Below, piece by piece: positions 1 through 8,973 of a stretch of DNA of 33,665 nt. Made by a program: the position numbers and the translations under genes. Position 1 is the stretch's first letter. The number at the start of each line of letters is the position of its first letter. The DNA is from Rhodophyticola sp. (GTDB lineage Bacteria > Pseudomonadota > Alphaproteobacteria > Rhodobacterales > Rhodobacteraceae), in contig JANQNZ010000113.1 in NCBI GenBank assembly GCA_028279315.1, forward strand, positions 1 to 33,665. The letters run 5' to 3'. Below the pieces are notes generated by a model, which had not been told where the DNA came from, did not search any database, and saw nothing but the letters and a program-made list of their open reading frames with translations.

Positions 1-24
1 TTGGCATGGACGGGGCTCCCTTGT

Positions 25-1197
25 TTAAGCGGCAGGTAATCGTCGTTCGACCAGTTCAGCGAAGAAGCTGCACCCATAGGGGATCGCCTCATCGTTGAAG
101 TTGTATTCCGGGTGATGGACCTTGGCGCTGTCGCCATTGCCGACATTAATGAAGGCGCCCGGGCGGGCCAAGAGCATGTAAGAGAAATCCTCGGCGCCCA
201 TGCGAGGGGGACGCCCGTAATGAACCTTCTCGGTGCCCGCGACGGCGCGGGCGACCTCTGCCGCGATCTCGGCATTGGCGTCGTGGTTCACGGTCACCGG
301 ATAGCCCCGGTCGAAATCGATATGCGCCTCGCAGCCATAGGCGGCGGCGGTGGAGTGGATCAGGTCTTTCGCCCGCGCCTCGGCCATGGTGCGGATGTCT
401 TCATCAAGCGTGCGGATGGTGCCACGCAGCAGGATGGCGGACGGGATGATGTTGGACGCTTCCGAGCTGGATTTGATCGTGCAGACCGAGACCACAACCT
501 GTTTCAACGGGTCCACATTGCGGCTCGCCACGGTTTGCAGCGCCATAACGATATTGGCCGCCGCCGGCATCGGGTCGATGGTGTTGTGAGGTTGCGCCGC
601 GTGGCCGCCTTTGCCCACAACCTGGACTTCGAATTCATCGCAGGCGGCCATGATGGGCCCGGGGGCCACGCCAAACTCGCCCACGGGCAGACCCGGCTCA
701 TTATGCATCCCGTAAACCTCGTCGATGCCGAACCGCTCCATCATCCCGTCATCGACCATGGCTTTGCCCCCTGCCCCGCCTTCTTCGGCGGGCTGGAAGA
801 TCACCGCGACCGTGCCGTCAAAATTCCGCGTCTCGGCCAGATATTTCGCGGCGCCAAGCAGCATCGCGGTATGGCCGTCATGGCCGCAAGCATGCATCTG
901 CCCCTCGGTCTGAGAGGCATAAGGCAGCCCGGTCTCCTCCCGCATCGGCAGCGCGTCCATATCGGCGGGGAGGCCGATGGTCCGGCCCGAGCCGTCCGAT
1001 TTGCCCCGGATCAACCCGACAATGCCGGAGCGGCCAATGCCGGTGACAATCTCATCAACGCCAAACTCCCTGAGCTTGGCCTCGACCAGGGCGGTTGTGT
1101 TGGGCAGATCATACCCAAGCTCGGGCTTGGAATGGATGTCACGACGCCATTCGGCGATTTCGGGCAGCAGTTCAGCAAGACGATTCTTGATCGGCAT
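25..1197 (-). CDS. M20 family amidohydrolase (hippurate hydrolase / N-acyl-amino-acid deacylase type)
   Basis: ORF 25..1395(-); start trimmed to MPIKNRLAELLPEIAEWRRDIHSKPELGYD. M20 amidohydrolase motifs: MHACGHDGHTAMLLGAAKYL, FQPAEEGGAGGKAMVDDG, GAEDFSYML. Confidence 0.9.
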   Translation of the reverse strand: MPIKNRLAELLPEIAEWRRDIHSKPELGYDLPNTTALVEAKLREFGVDEIVTGIGRSGIVGLIRGKSDGSGRTIGLPADMDALPMREETGLPYASQTEGQMHACGHDGHTAMLLGAAKYLAETRNFDGTVAVIFQPAEEGGAGGKAMVDDGMMERFGIDEVYGMHNEPGLPVGEFGVAPGPIMAACDEFEVQVVGKGGHAAQPHNTIDPMPAAANIVMALQTVASRNVDPLKQVVVSVCTIKSSSEASNIIPSAILLRGTIRTLDEDIRTMAEARAKDLIHSTAAAYGCEAHIDFDRGYPVTVNHDANAEIAAEVARAVAGTEKVHYGRPPRMGAEDFSYMLLARPGAFINVGNGDSAKVHHPEYNFNDEAIPYGCSFFAELVERRLPAA

Positions 1198-1207
1198 CTT
1201 TGGCCAC

Positions 1208-2368
1208 TTAATCCTCACATAAGACATCCAGCAGGCGAGCCATGAAGCGTTCCCCCTGCTGGAATTGATCGATGGAGATAAACTCGTTTGGCTGATGGGC
1301 CTGCGCGATATTGCCCGGCCCGCAAACAACGGCGGAATAGCCGCCTTCCTGGAACTGCCCGGCCTCAGTGCCGAAGCTGACCACATGGGTGGCATTGTCC
1401 CCGGTCAGACGCCTGACCAGCGCCTCTGCCTCCCCATCGGTTTCGGGCGCGAGGCCCGGGACATCCCAAAGCGGATCGGCCTCGATGAAGCAAGAGGGAT
1501 GCACGGCCTGCATCTCTTTTTCCAGTGCATGAACTTCGGCCAGGTAACGCTCTTTCCAGGCTTGCGGGTCATCCGTTGGCACACAGCGGAAGGAGAGGAC
1601 AAAGCGGCAATCCTTGGCGGTGATATTGTGCGCCGTCCCGCCTTCGATCTTGCCCACATGGATGGTGGTGTAAGGCGGATCGAACGGGTTGTCCGGCGCC
1701 GCATTGGCCTTGCTTTCGGCGTTCATCCGATTGGCCCAGTTGATCAGTTTGGCGCCTTCCATGATCGCGGAGACACCCCGGTCTTGCAGGGAGGAATGCA
1801 CCTCATACCCGCGCAGATGCATGTCGAAGCCCACACCGCCTTTGTGGCCGGTGACGGTCTGCATCTGGGTCGGCTCCCCAATCAGGGCAACCGCGGCTTT
1901 GGGCACCACACCTTGCATTGCGGCAATCATCGGCGGGGCGCCGACACAGCCGGTTTCCTCATCGCGCGAGAGGCAAATCTGCAGCGGGCGCTTCAACTCC
2001 CGCTTCAAGGCGGGTGCCACAAGCGACAAGGCCAGCGCATCAAACCCTTTCATGTCGCAGGTGCCGCGCCCGAAAAGCTTGCCGTCTTTCTCCACGACCT
2101 CAAACGGGTTGGTATCCCAGGCTTGACCGTCCACCGGGACCACATCGGTGTGTCCTGACAGGATCACACCGCCATCCACCTCGGGCCCGATATGAGCATA
2201 GAGGGAGGCTTTGTTGCCCTCGTCATTGTAATCCCGGTGGCAGGTCACGCCCAGGCCGGAGAGATACTCCTCAACCCAATCCACCAGTTCCAGGTTCGAA
2301 TCCCGGCTGACCGTTGGGAAAGACACAAGCTTTTCCAACAGATCGCGGGCGCTGAGGGCCGTAGACAT
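1208..2368 (-). CDS. argE: Acetylornithine deacetylase (ArgE-type, M20 family)
   Basis: LLEKLVSFPTVSRDSNLELVDWVEEYL, LSGHTDVVPVDGQAWDTNPFEVVEKDGKLFGRGTCDMKGF, SRDEETGCVGA motifs. Confidence 0.88.
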   Translation of the reverse strand: MSTALSARDLLEKLVSFPTVSRDSNLELVDWVEEYLSGLGVTCHRDYNDEGNKASLYAHIGPEVDGGVILSGHTDVVPVDGQAWDTNPFEVVEKDGKLFGRGTCDMKGFDALALSLVAPALKRELKRPLQICLSRDEETGCVGAPPMIAAMQGVVPKAAVALIGEPTQMQTVTGHKGGVGFDMHLRGYEVHSSLQDRGVSAIMEGAKLINWANRMNAESKANAAPDNPFDPPYTTIHVGKIEGGTAHNITAKDCRFVLSFRCVPTDDPQAWKERYLAEVHALEKEMQAVHPSCFIEADPLWDVPGLAPETDGEAEALVRRLTGDNATHVVSFGTEAGQFQEGGYSAVVCGPGNIAQAHQPNEFISIDQFQQGERFMARLLDVLCED

Positions 2369-2381
2369 GGGGGTTGCTCCC

Positions 2382-4202
2382 TTAATACCCGCTGTCGGTG
2401 GTCAGGATGAAATGACCGGTCTCAACCTCCCGGTATTCCGACGGCTCCGGCACATAGTCGAGATCATGAACCGGCGACGGGATGGGTTTGAAGTTGAGGT
2501 CGGTTTCGCTTTTTCGCTGCGTCGGATCGGCGATGGGCACGGCGCTAAGCAAGGCCTGCGTATAGGGGTGCTGCGGGTTCTCAAAGACCCGCGCCCGTGG
2601 CCCGATCTCCACAATCCGGCCCAGGAACATCACGCCCACATCATGGCTAACCCGCTCCACCACCGCCATGTCGTGAGAGATGAAGAGGTAAGAGAGACCC
2701 AGTTCCGCCTGCAATTCCATCATCAGGTTCAGAACCTCGGCCTGAACCGAGACGTCGAGGGCCGAGACGGCCTCATCGGCGATGATCAGCTTGGGGTTCA
2801 GCGCCAAGGCGCGGGCAATCGCGACCCGTTGGCGTTGGCCGCCCGACAGTTCGTGCGGATAGCGCGACATGAAATCCCGCGGCAGGCGCACCCGGTCGAA
2901 CAACATCGCGACACGGTCGGCGATCTCACTCCGGTTCGCGGTGTGGTAGTTCTGCATGGGCTCAGCCACTTGCGCGACCAGCTGCATCTGCGGATTGAGC
3001 GAGGCAAACGGGTCCTGGAACACCATCTGCATATCCTGGCGCGCCTTGCGCAGGTCGCTTGACCCAAGGGACATGATGTCGGTGCCGTCGAGCTCAATCC
3101 GGCCCGATTGCGGCTCCACCAAACGCAGGATCGAGCGCCCGGCGGTGGATTTCCCGCAGCCTGATTCGCCGACAAGGCTCAAGGTGCGGCCACGGTTCAG
3201 CGACAGCGAGACATCTTCGACCGCATGAACATTGGCGATGGTCCGGCGCAAAAGGCCACCTTTGACCGGAAACCGGGTGACGAGGTTTTCGACCTTCAGA
3301 AGCAGATCATCGCTGCCCTGGATCGGCTCCCGCGCCTCACCTTCCCGGCCGACAAGCTTCATTGGTTCAGGCAGGGCTTTGCCGCGCATCTCCCCCAGTT
3401 TCGGGACCGCAGCGAGCAGAGCCTTGGTGTAATCGTGCTGCGGATTGGCGAAGATCTGTTCGACCGGGCCTTCCTCAACCTTTTTGCCGCGATACATCAC
3501 AACAACCCGGTCAGCCATCTGGGCCACCACAGCCATGTCATGGGTGATGAACATCACCGACGTACCGGTTTCCCGCTTCAGCCGGTCAATAAGCGCCAGA
3601 ATCTCCGCCTGGATCGTCACGTCAAGCGCGGTTGTGGGCTCATCAGCGATCAGAATCTGCGGCTCGCAGGCCAGCGCAATGGCGATCACAACGCGCTGCC
3701 GCATCCCGCCTGAAAGCTCATGGGGATATTGCAGCAGACGCCGCTCTGGCTCAGGGATGCGCACTTGGCGCAGCAGCTCCAACGCCCGCTCCCGCGCCTC
3801 GGCCTTGCTCATGTGTTTGTGGCGGCGCAGGCCCTCGGTCAGTTGCCGCTCAATTGTGAAAACCGGGTTCAGGGCGGTCATCGGCTCTTGGAAGATCATG
3901 CCGATCTCATTGCCGCGAATCTCGCGCATGGAGTCGCCGCTGGCCTTGGACAGATCGACCACGCCGCCATCTTTCCGGTCGAACAGCAATTCGCCACTCG
4001 CGATGGTGCCGCCGCCAAATTCGACAAGCCGCATCAACGACAGAGAGGAGACCGATTTGCCCGACCCCGACTCGCCCACGATGCAGACCGTTTCACCGGC
4101 GGCCACCTCGAACGAGACGTCTTCGACACCAACAACCGTGCCGCCTTTTGTCTGAAATTCGACGCGCAGTTGGCGCACCTGAGCAATCGGCTGGTCGAGC
4201 AT
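2382..4202 (-). CDS. Peptide-type ABC transporter ATP-binding protein with two fused ATPase domains (DppD-DppF/GsiA-like)
   Basis: 606 aa with two Walker A motifs (GESGSGKS, GESGCGKS), two signature motifs (LSGGMRQRV, LSGGQRQRV) and oligopeptide-type C-terminal extensions (NPQHDYTKALLAAVP, NPQHPYTQALLSAVP). Confidence 0.93.
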   Translation of the reverse strand: MLDQPIAQVRQLRVEFQTKGGTVVGVEDVSFEVAAGETVCIVGESGSGKSVSSLSLMRLVEFGGGTIASGELLFDRKDGGVVDLSKASGDSMREIRGNEIGMIFQEPMTALNPVFTIERQLTEGLRRHKHMSKAEARERALELLRQVRIPEPERRLLQYPHELSGGMRQRVVIAIALACEPQILIADEPTTALDVTIQAEILALIDRLKRETGTSVMFITHDMAVVAQMADRVVVMYRGKKVEEGPVEQIFANPQHDYTKALLAAVPKLGEMRGKALPEPMKLVGREGEAREPIQGSDDLLLKVENLVTRFPVKGGLLRRTIANVHAVEDVSLSLNRGRTLSLVGESGCGKSTAGRSILRLVEPQSGRIELDGTDIMSLGSSDLRKARQDMQMVFQDPFASLNPQMQLVAQVAEPMQNYHTANRSEIADRVAMLFDRVRLPRDFMSRYPHELSGGQRQRVAIARALALNPKLIIADEAVSALDVSVQAEVLNLMMELQAELGLSYLFISHDMAVVERVSHDVGVMFLGRIVEIGPRARVFENPQHPYTQALLSAVPIADPTQRKSETDLNFKPIPSPVHDLDYVPEPSEYREVETGHFILTTDSGY

Positions 4203-4476
4203 GCAGTTCCCCTATCGCCCAAGAATGACCCCGTGACGCTAAGGGCATGTGCAGGGAAGTGTCAAATGCCCCTTTTGAGACAACCGGGATGCATTCCCTG
4301 ACGGCATCGGGCTTGCATTTTCCCAGATATCCGCGTTCGATACGCGGGTTGAGGGTCAATGGGTTGGGGAACACTCTCCCAAACTGCGACCCTGGCGAAA
4401 TAAGGGCGGGGCCCAGAATGCCCCGCGCATTTCACTGGAACCAGTGAGTTCAACAAGGAGAAAGAGAGTTACTGCC

Positions 4477-6183
4477 ATGACATCCAGAACGCTATTGTTG
4501 GGGACAGCGGTCGCCGTGCTTTTGGCACCCGTCGCCGCGCTGGCCGAGCGCGGCTCGTCCGGACATCTCAACATCATCTATTGGCAAGCGCCCTCGACGC
4601 TGAACCCGTATCTGTCGGGTGGCACGAAGGAAGTGGAATCGGCCTCGCTGGTTTTGGAAAGCCTCGCGCGGTTTGACGATACCGGGACGATCACGCCCTG
4701 GCTCGCCACCGAGATTCCAACCGTGGAAAACGGCGGCGTGGCCGAGGATCTGACCTCGATCACCTGGACCTTGCGCGATGATGTGACCTGGTCCGATGGC
4801 ACCGATCTGACGCCAGCCGACCTGATCTTCACCTGGGAATACTGCACCCATCCCGAAGGCGGCTGCGCGCAGGCCAGCTTCTTTGACGGGGTGACAAGTG
4901 TTGAGGCCCTGAGCGAAGACCAAGTCCGGGTCAATTTCGACGCCCCGACACCCTTCCCCTACACCGCCTTTGTCGGGTCTGAATCGCCGATCATCCAGGC
5001 CGCGCAATTCGCCGATTGCCTGGGCGCGCGCGCGCCGGAATGCACCGAGGCCAACTTTGGCCCAATCGGCACCGGCCCCTTTGTGGTGGATGAATTCCGC
5101 CCAAATGACGTGATCGAGTTCTCGGCCAACCCGAACTTCCGCTTCCCCGACCGGCCCTATTTCGCCACCGTGACCTTCAAAGGCGGCGGTGATGCGGCAG
5201 CGGCGGCGCGGTCTGTTCTGGAAACGGGTGAGTTCGACTATGCCTGGAACCTGCAGATCGACCCGACGATCCTGGCGCAGATGGAAGCCCAAGGGAACGG
5301 CACGGTTGTGACTGCGTTCGGCACCTCGGTTGAGCGTCTGCACATGAACCAGTTCAATCCCGATCCGGCGCTCGGCGACGCGCGCTCGACCGCGGATGCA
5401 GGTCCACACCCGTTCCTCACCAACCCGGTTATCGGTCAGGCCATGTCGATGGCAATTGACCGCGCGCTTCTGGTGGAAGTGGGTTATGGCGCAGGCGGTC
5501 AGCCGACCTGTAACGTGCTGCCGGCACCGGAGCTTTATGCCTCCACCGCCAATGATGGCTGCCTGGTGCAGGACATCGCGGGCGCCAATGCGCTGCTTGA
5601 TGAGGCCGGTATCCTCGACACCGATGGCGATGGCATTCGTGAATACGAAGGCACGCCGCTTCGGGTTCTCTACCAGACCTCGACCAACGCCGTCCGTCAG
5701 GACACCCAGGCGCTGGTGAAGCAGTGGTGGTCCGAGATCGGCGTTGATGCGGAACTGCGGAACATCGACGCTTCGGTCTTCTTCGGCGGCGATCCGGCAT
5801 CCCCGGACACGTTCCAGAAGTTCTATGCCGATATCGAGATGTACACCAACAACTTCGCCGGTGTGGACCCGCAGGCCTATATGGCGAACTGGATCTGCTC
5901 GGAAATCCCGGGCCCCGACACCCAGTGGCAGGGCTCTAACATCCAGCGCTATTGCGACCCGGCCTATGAGGCCCTGGTCGATGAGATGGCCGTCACCGCC
6001 GATCTGAATGAGCGCGGCCGCCTGGCGCGCGAGATGAACGACATGCTGGTCCAAAGCTACTCGATCATCCCGCTGATCCACCGTGGTGGCGTCTCGGCCC
6101 ATGCGAACAGCCTGGAAGGCATCCGCATGTCCGACTGGGACACCGAGCTGTGGAACATCATGGATTGGCGCCGCGCTGAGTAA
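4477..6183 (+). CDS. Peptide ABC transporter substrate-binding protein (SBP family 5)
   Basis: Start trimmed to MTSRTLLLGTAVAVLLAPVAALAERGSSG (signal peptide); SBP_bac_5-like sequence (VTWSDGTDLTPADLIFTWEY, IGTGPFVVDEFRPNDVIEFSANPNF). Confidence 0.93.
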   Translation: MTSRTLLLGTAVAVLLAPVAALAERGSSGHLNIIYWQAPSTLNPYLSGGTKEVESASLVLESLARFDDTGTITPWLATEIPTVENGGVAEDLTSITWTLRDDVTWSDGTDLTPADLIFTWEYCTHPEGGCAQASFFDGVTSVEALSEDQVRVNFDAPTPFPYTAFVGSESPIIQAAQFADCLGARAPECTEANFGPIGTGPFVVDEFRPNDVIEFSANPNFRFPDRPYFATVTFKGGGDAAAAARSVLETGEFDYAWNLQIDPTILAQMEAQGNGTVVTAFGTSVERLHMNQFNPDPALGDARSTADAGPHPFLTNPVIGQAMSMAIDRALLVEVGYGAGGQPTCNVLPAPELYASTANDGCLVQDIAGANALLDEAGILDTDGDGIREYEGTPLRVLYQTSTNAVRQDTQALVKQWWSEIGVDAELRNIDASVFFGGDPASPDTFQKFYADIEMYTNNFAGVDPQAYMANWICSEIPGPDTQWQGSNIQRYCDPAYEALVDEMAVTADLNERGRLAREMNDMLVQSYSIIPLIHRGGVSAHANSLEGIRMSDWDTELWNIMDWRRAE

Positions 6184-6199
6184 GCGGCACCCCTAGATC

Positions 6200-6237
6200 T
6201 TGCGCCGTCCCGGGCCTTCTTGCCCGGGGCGGCGCAA
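6200..6237. terminator. Intercistronic hairpin (16 bp stem) between SBP and LysE-family gene; attenuator or mRNA 3' stabiliser, no U-tract
   Basis: ttgcgccgtcccgggc-cttctt-gcccggggcggcgcaa; stem complementary with one G:U pair; followed by ccc rather than T-run. Confidence 0.7.
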
Positions 6238-6256
6238 CCCAGGACCTGACCCTCAT

Positions 6257-6892
6257 ATGACGCTTGAGCTTTATCTGGCCTATCTGGCAACCGTGGCGGT
6301 CTTCTTCGCATCGCCCCCGGGGCCGAGCCAGCTTCTGATGATTTCAAACTCGATCCGCCATGGCCCCCGCAGAAGCGGCTGGACGGTGGCGGGCGATCTT
6401 TCCGCAAACGCTTTGCAAATGCTTGCCGCGGGCTTTGGCCTGGCTGCGCTCATCGCAACCGCCGATTGGGCGCTTGGCGCGATCAAATGGGCCGGGGTTG
6501 CCTATCTGGTCTGGATGGGCATTCGCACCTTCCGTGCCGCCCCCAAAGCACCGGGAGAGGCCGCAGCGCTGGTCTCGGCCCGGCAACTCTATTTCCAAGG
6601 CTTCTTCACCTCCGCCTCGAATCCCAAGGCGGTGTTCTTCTTCGCCGCCCTTTTCCCGCAATTCATCACCGCCGGGGCCGCCATCTGGCCGCAGCTTCTG
6701 ATCCTGGGCACGACTTATCTGCTGATCGATGGGATTCTGCTTTTTGTCTACGGCGCCAGCGCCAACCGCCTTCTCGCCCGCCTCGCCTCCCGCGGTCGGC
6801 TTCTGAACCGCCTGTCAGGCAGCGCGATGATTGCCGCCGCCGGGCTTCTCGCTTTGCGTGACGTGCGCGCGCCCCTGACCTCGAACGGATGA
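6257..6892 (+). CDS. LysE/RhtB family amino-acid exporter
   Basis: MTLELYLAYLATVAVFFASPPGPSQLLMISNSIRHGPRRSGWTVAGDLSANALQM, typical LysE N-terminus (PGP motif) and hydrophobic profile. Confidence 0.88.
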   Translation: MTLELYLAYLATVAVFFASPPGPSQLLMISNSIRHGPRRSGWTVAGDLSANALQMLAAGFGLAALIATADWALGAIKWAGVAYLVWMGIRTFRAAPKAPGEAAALVSARQLYFQGFFTSASNPKAVFFFAALFPQFITAGAAIWPQLLILGTTYLLIDGILLFVYGASANRLLARLASRGRLLNRLSGSAMIAAAGLLALRDVRAPLTSNG

Positions 6893-6899
6893 CCGCCTT

Positions 6900-7910
6900 A
6901 TGCTGACCTACACAATCCGACGATTGCTGCTGGCCATCCCGACGCTGATCTTCATCAGCTTCATCATCTTCCTGATCGTGAAGCTCTCACCCTCTGACCC
7001 AACCGCGGGCCTGCCGCTGACTATCCCGCCAGAGGTGCGGGAGCAGATCCGCGAAAGCCTGGGCGTGAACGATCCGGTGATGGTGCAATATGTCAAATGG
7101 CTCCGCCTTATGGTCTGGGATGAGCCATTGCACCTGATCGAAGCCTGGACCGGGTGGGATATTGCCCCTGAGGGCGGGGCGCGCATCATCTCCTACCAAA
7201 CCCGCTCCCCCGTTATGGAGTTGATCGTCCAGCGGATGCCGCAGACCCTTTGGGTGGTTGGCGTCAGCTATATCGTCGGCGTGATCATCGCGCTGCCGAT
7301 CGGCATCATCTCGGCCTATCGGCAGTATTCCTGGTTCGACCAGATCGGCACCTTCATCTCGATGCTGGGCTTTTCGGTCCCGACTTTCTTCACCGGGGTT
7401 CTGTTCATCGTCATCTTCTCGGTCAATCTAGGCTGGTTCCCAAGTGTCTACGACACCACGCATGAGGTCACGGATTGGGACAGTTTCGTGGTGCAGTTAA
7501 AGCAGATCATCATGCCGGTGATGGTGTTGGGCCTGTTTAACGCCAGCCAGATCAGCCGGTTCATGCGCGCCTCGATGCTGGATAATCTCAATCAGGATTA
7601 CGTGCGCACGGCGCGGGCCAAGGGGTTGAGTGAGAAGGTTGTGGTGCTGGTCCACGTCCTCAGGAACTCGCTGATCCCCGTGGTCACCGTGATCGCGCTG
7701 AATGTGCCCGCGGTCTTTGGCGGCGCGATCATCACCGAACAGGTGTTCCGCGTGAACGGCATCGGCCAGCTTCTGATCATCGCGATCCAATCGGGCGATA
7801 TCCCGACGGTGCAAACTGTCAGCTTCATCTTCGCGGTCTTGATCGTGCTCTTCAATCTTATTGCCGATGTGCTCTACGGCATTCTCGACCCGAGGATTCG
7901 CTATGACTGA
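6900..7910 (+). CDS. Peptide ABC transporter permease (DppB/OppB-like)
   Basis: MLTYTIRRLLLAIPTLIFISFIIFLIVKLSPSDP and DYVRTARAKGLSEKVVVLVHVLRNSLIPVVTVI (EAA motif). Confidence 0.93.
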   Translation: MLTYTIRRLLLAIPTLIFISFIIFLIVKLSPSDPTAGLPLTIPPEVREQIRESLGVNDPVMVQYVKWLRLMVWDEPLHLIEAWTGWDIAPEGGARIISYQTRSPVMELIVQRMPQTLWVVGVSYIVGVIIALPIGIISAYRQYSWFDQIGTFISMLGFSVPTFFTGVLFIVIFSVNLGWFPSVYDTTHEVTDWDSFVVQLKQIIMPVMVLGLFNASQISRFMRASMLDNLNQDYVRTARAKGLSEKVVVLVHVLRNSLIPVVTVIALNVPAVFGGAIITEQVFRVNGIGQLLIIAIQSGDIPTVQTVSFIFAVLIVLFNLIADVLYGILDPRIRYD

Positions 7911-8874
7911 CGCGCCGGAACCGAAACAGCCGCTGGCGACCAGCGGTGCGACCCCTGCGGGCGCCGCGCCGATCCTGGAGCCTGAGATCAACACCCCCCA
8001 TCGCAACCAATGGTGGGATGTGTGGGACCAGTTCAAGACCCATAAAGGCGCGGTGCTTGGCCTGGGCTTCTTCGTCTTCGCGCTGCTTTTTGTCTATATC
8101 GGCCCGTTCATCTGGACGATTGACCCGCAATTCATCGACATTCGCGCACGGAATTCAGGCCCCAGCCTGGCGCACCCGCTTGGCACCGACCAATTGGGCC
8201 GCGACACGCTGGCGCGCATGATGGCGGGTGGTCAGACCTCGATTGCGGTTGGGCTGACGGCGATGGCGCTGTCCCTGGTGCTTGGCACGTTGATCGGGGT
8301 GGTGGCGGGATATTTCCGGCGGATGGACGGCATCCTGATGCGGATGACCGACCTGTTCCTAGCGATGCCGCTTCTGCCGCTTCTTCTGGTCATCATCATG
8401 CTGTTCCGGGATCAGCTTCGCGCGGCTTTCGGGCCAGAGGGCGGGATCTTCATCCTGATCGTCTTTGTGATCGGGATCACCTCTTGGATGCAGACCGCGC
8501 GGGTGGTGCGGGGCGACGTCTTGGCTTTGAAAGAACGCGAGTTTGTGATGGCCGCACGCTCCATCGGGACGCCGTCGCGTCTGATGATCCTCCGCCATAT
8601 TCTGCCCAATGTGATGTCGCCGATCATGGTCTCGGCCACGTTGGGGATTGCAAATGCCATCATCACCGAAAGCGCGCTGAGCTTCCTGGGCCTCGGCTTC
8701 CCATCGGATTTCCCGACCTGGGGGCGGCTCTTGTTCGACGCCACGGACTGGTTGCAGCAGAACCCGGAGCGGGTGATTTGGCCGGGATTGGCGATCTCAC
8801 TGACCGTCTTGAGCGTGAACTATATCGGCGACGGGCTGCGCGACGCGCTTGATCCGCGGATTAGGGGGCGGTGA
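7903..8874 (+). CDS. Peptide ABC transporter permease (DppC/OppC-like)
   Basis: Start trimmed to MTDAPEPKQPLATSG; HPLGTDQLGRDTLARMMAGGQTSIAVGL and EFVMAARSIGTPSRLMILRHILPNVMSPIMV motifs; overlaps upstream stop. Confidence 0.93.
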   Translation: MTDAPEPKQPLATSGATPAGAAPILEPEINTPHRNQWWDVWDQFKTHKGAVLGLGFFVFALLFVYIGPFIWTIDPQFIDIRARNSGPSLAHPLGTDQLGRDTLARMMAGGQTSIAVGLTAMALSLVLGTLIGVVAGYFRRMDGILMRMTDLFLAMPLLPLLLVIIMLFRDQLRAAFGPEGGIFILIVFVIGITSWMQTARVVRGDVLALKEREFVMAARSIGTPSRLMILRHILPNVMSPIMVSATLGIANAIITESALSFLGLGFPSDFPTWGRLLFDATDWLQQNPERVIWPGLAISLTVLSVNYIGDGLRDALDPRIRGR

Positions 8875-8880
8875 GCGCGT

Positions 8881-8952
8881 CGTAGGGCGGGACTTGTCCC
8901 GCCGCGCCGGACCGAACCCTTGCTTGAGCGGCGGGACAAGTCCCGCCCTACG
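8881..8952. repeat. Family A copy 1: REPIN-like element, two inverted REP-type hairpins
   Basis: cGTAGGGCGGGACTTGTCCCGCC ... GGCGGGACAAGTCCCGCCCTACg; each arm is itself a palindrome (GGCGGGAC-TT-GTCCCGCC) next to GTAG, and the two arms are inverted copies. Confidence 0.9.
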
Positions 8953-8973
8953 CCAATATCTAAGTATCGCGCC

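Noticed and set aside
112-1245. Long plus-strand ORF (377 aa) opposite the M20 amidohydrolase; likewise 1265-2158, 9710-11008, 21458-23125, 24394-26544 and others
   Set aside because: Shadow ORFs antisense to clearly recognisable genes in GC-rich DNA; His/Arg/Gly-rich composition, no recognisable family.
4492-6102. 536-aa minus-strand ORF opposite the substrate-binding protein
   Set aside because: Antisense shadow of a confident SBP gene; composition typical of GC-skewed non-coding frames.
8881-8952. Family A hairpins as simple Rho-independent terminators
   Set aside because: No T-run on either strand, invariant GTAG feet, symmetric double-palindrome structure and variable spacer fit a REPIN better, though they may still affect transcription.
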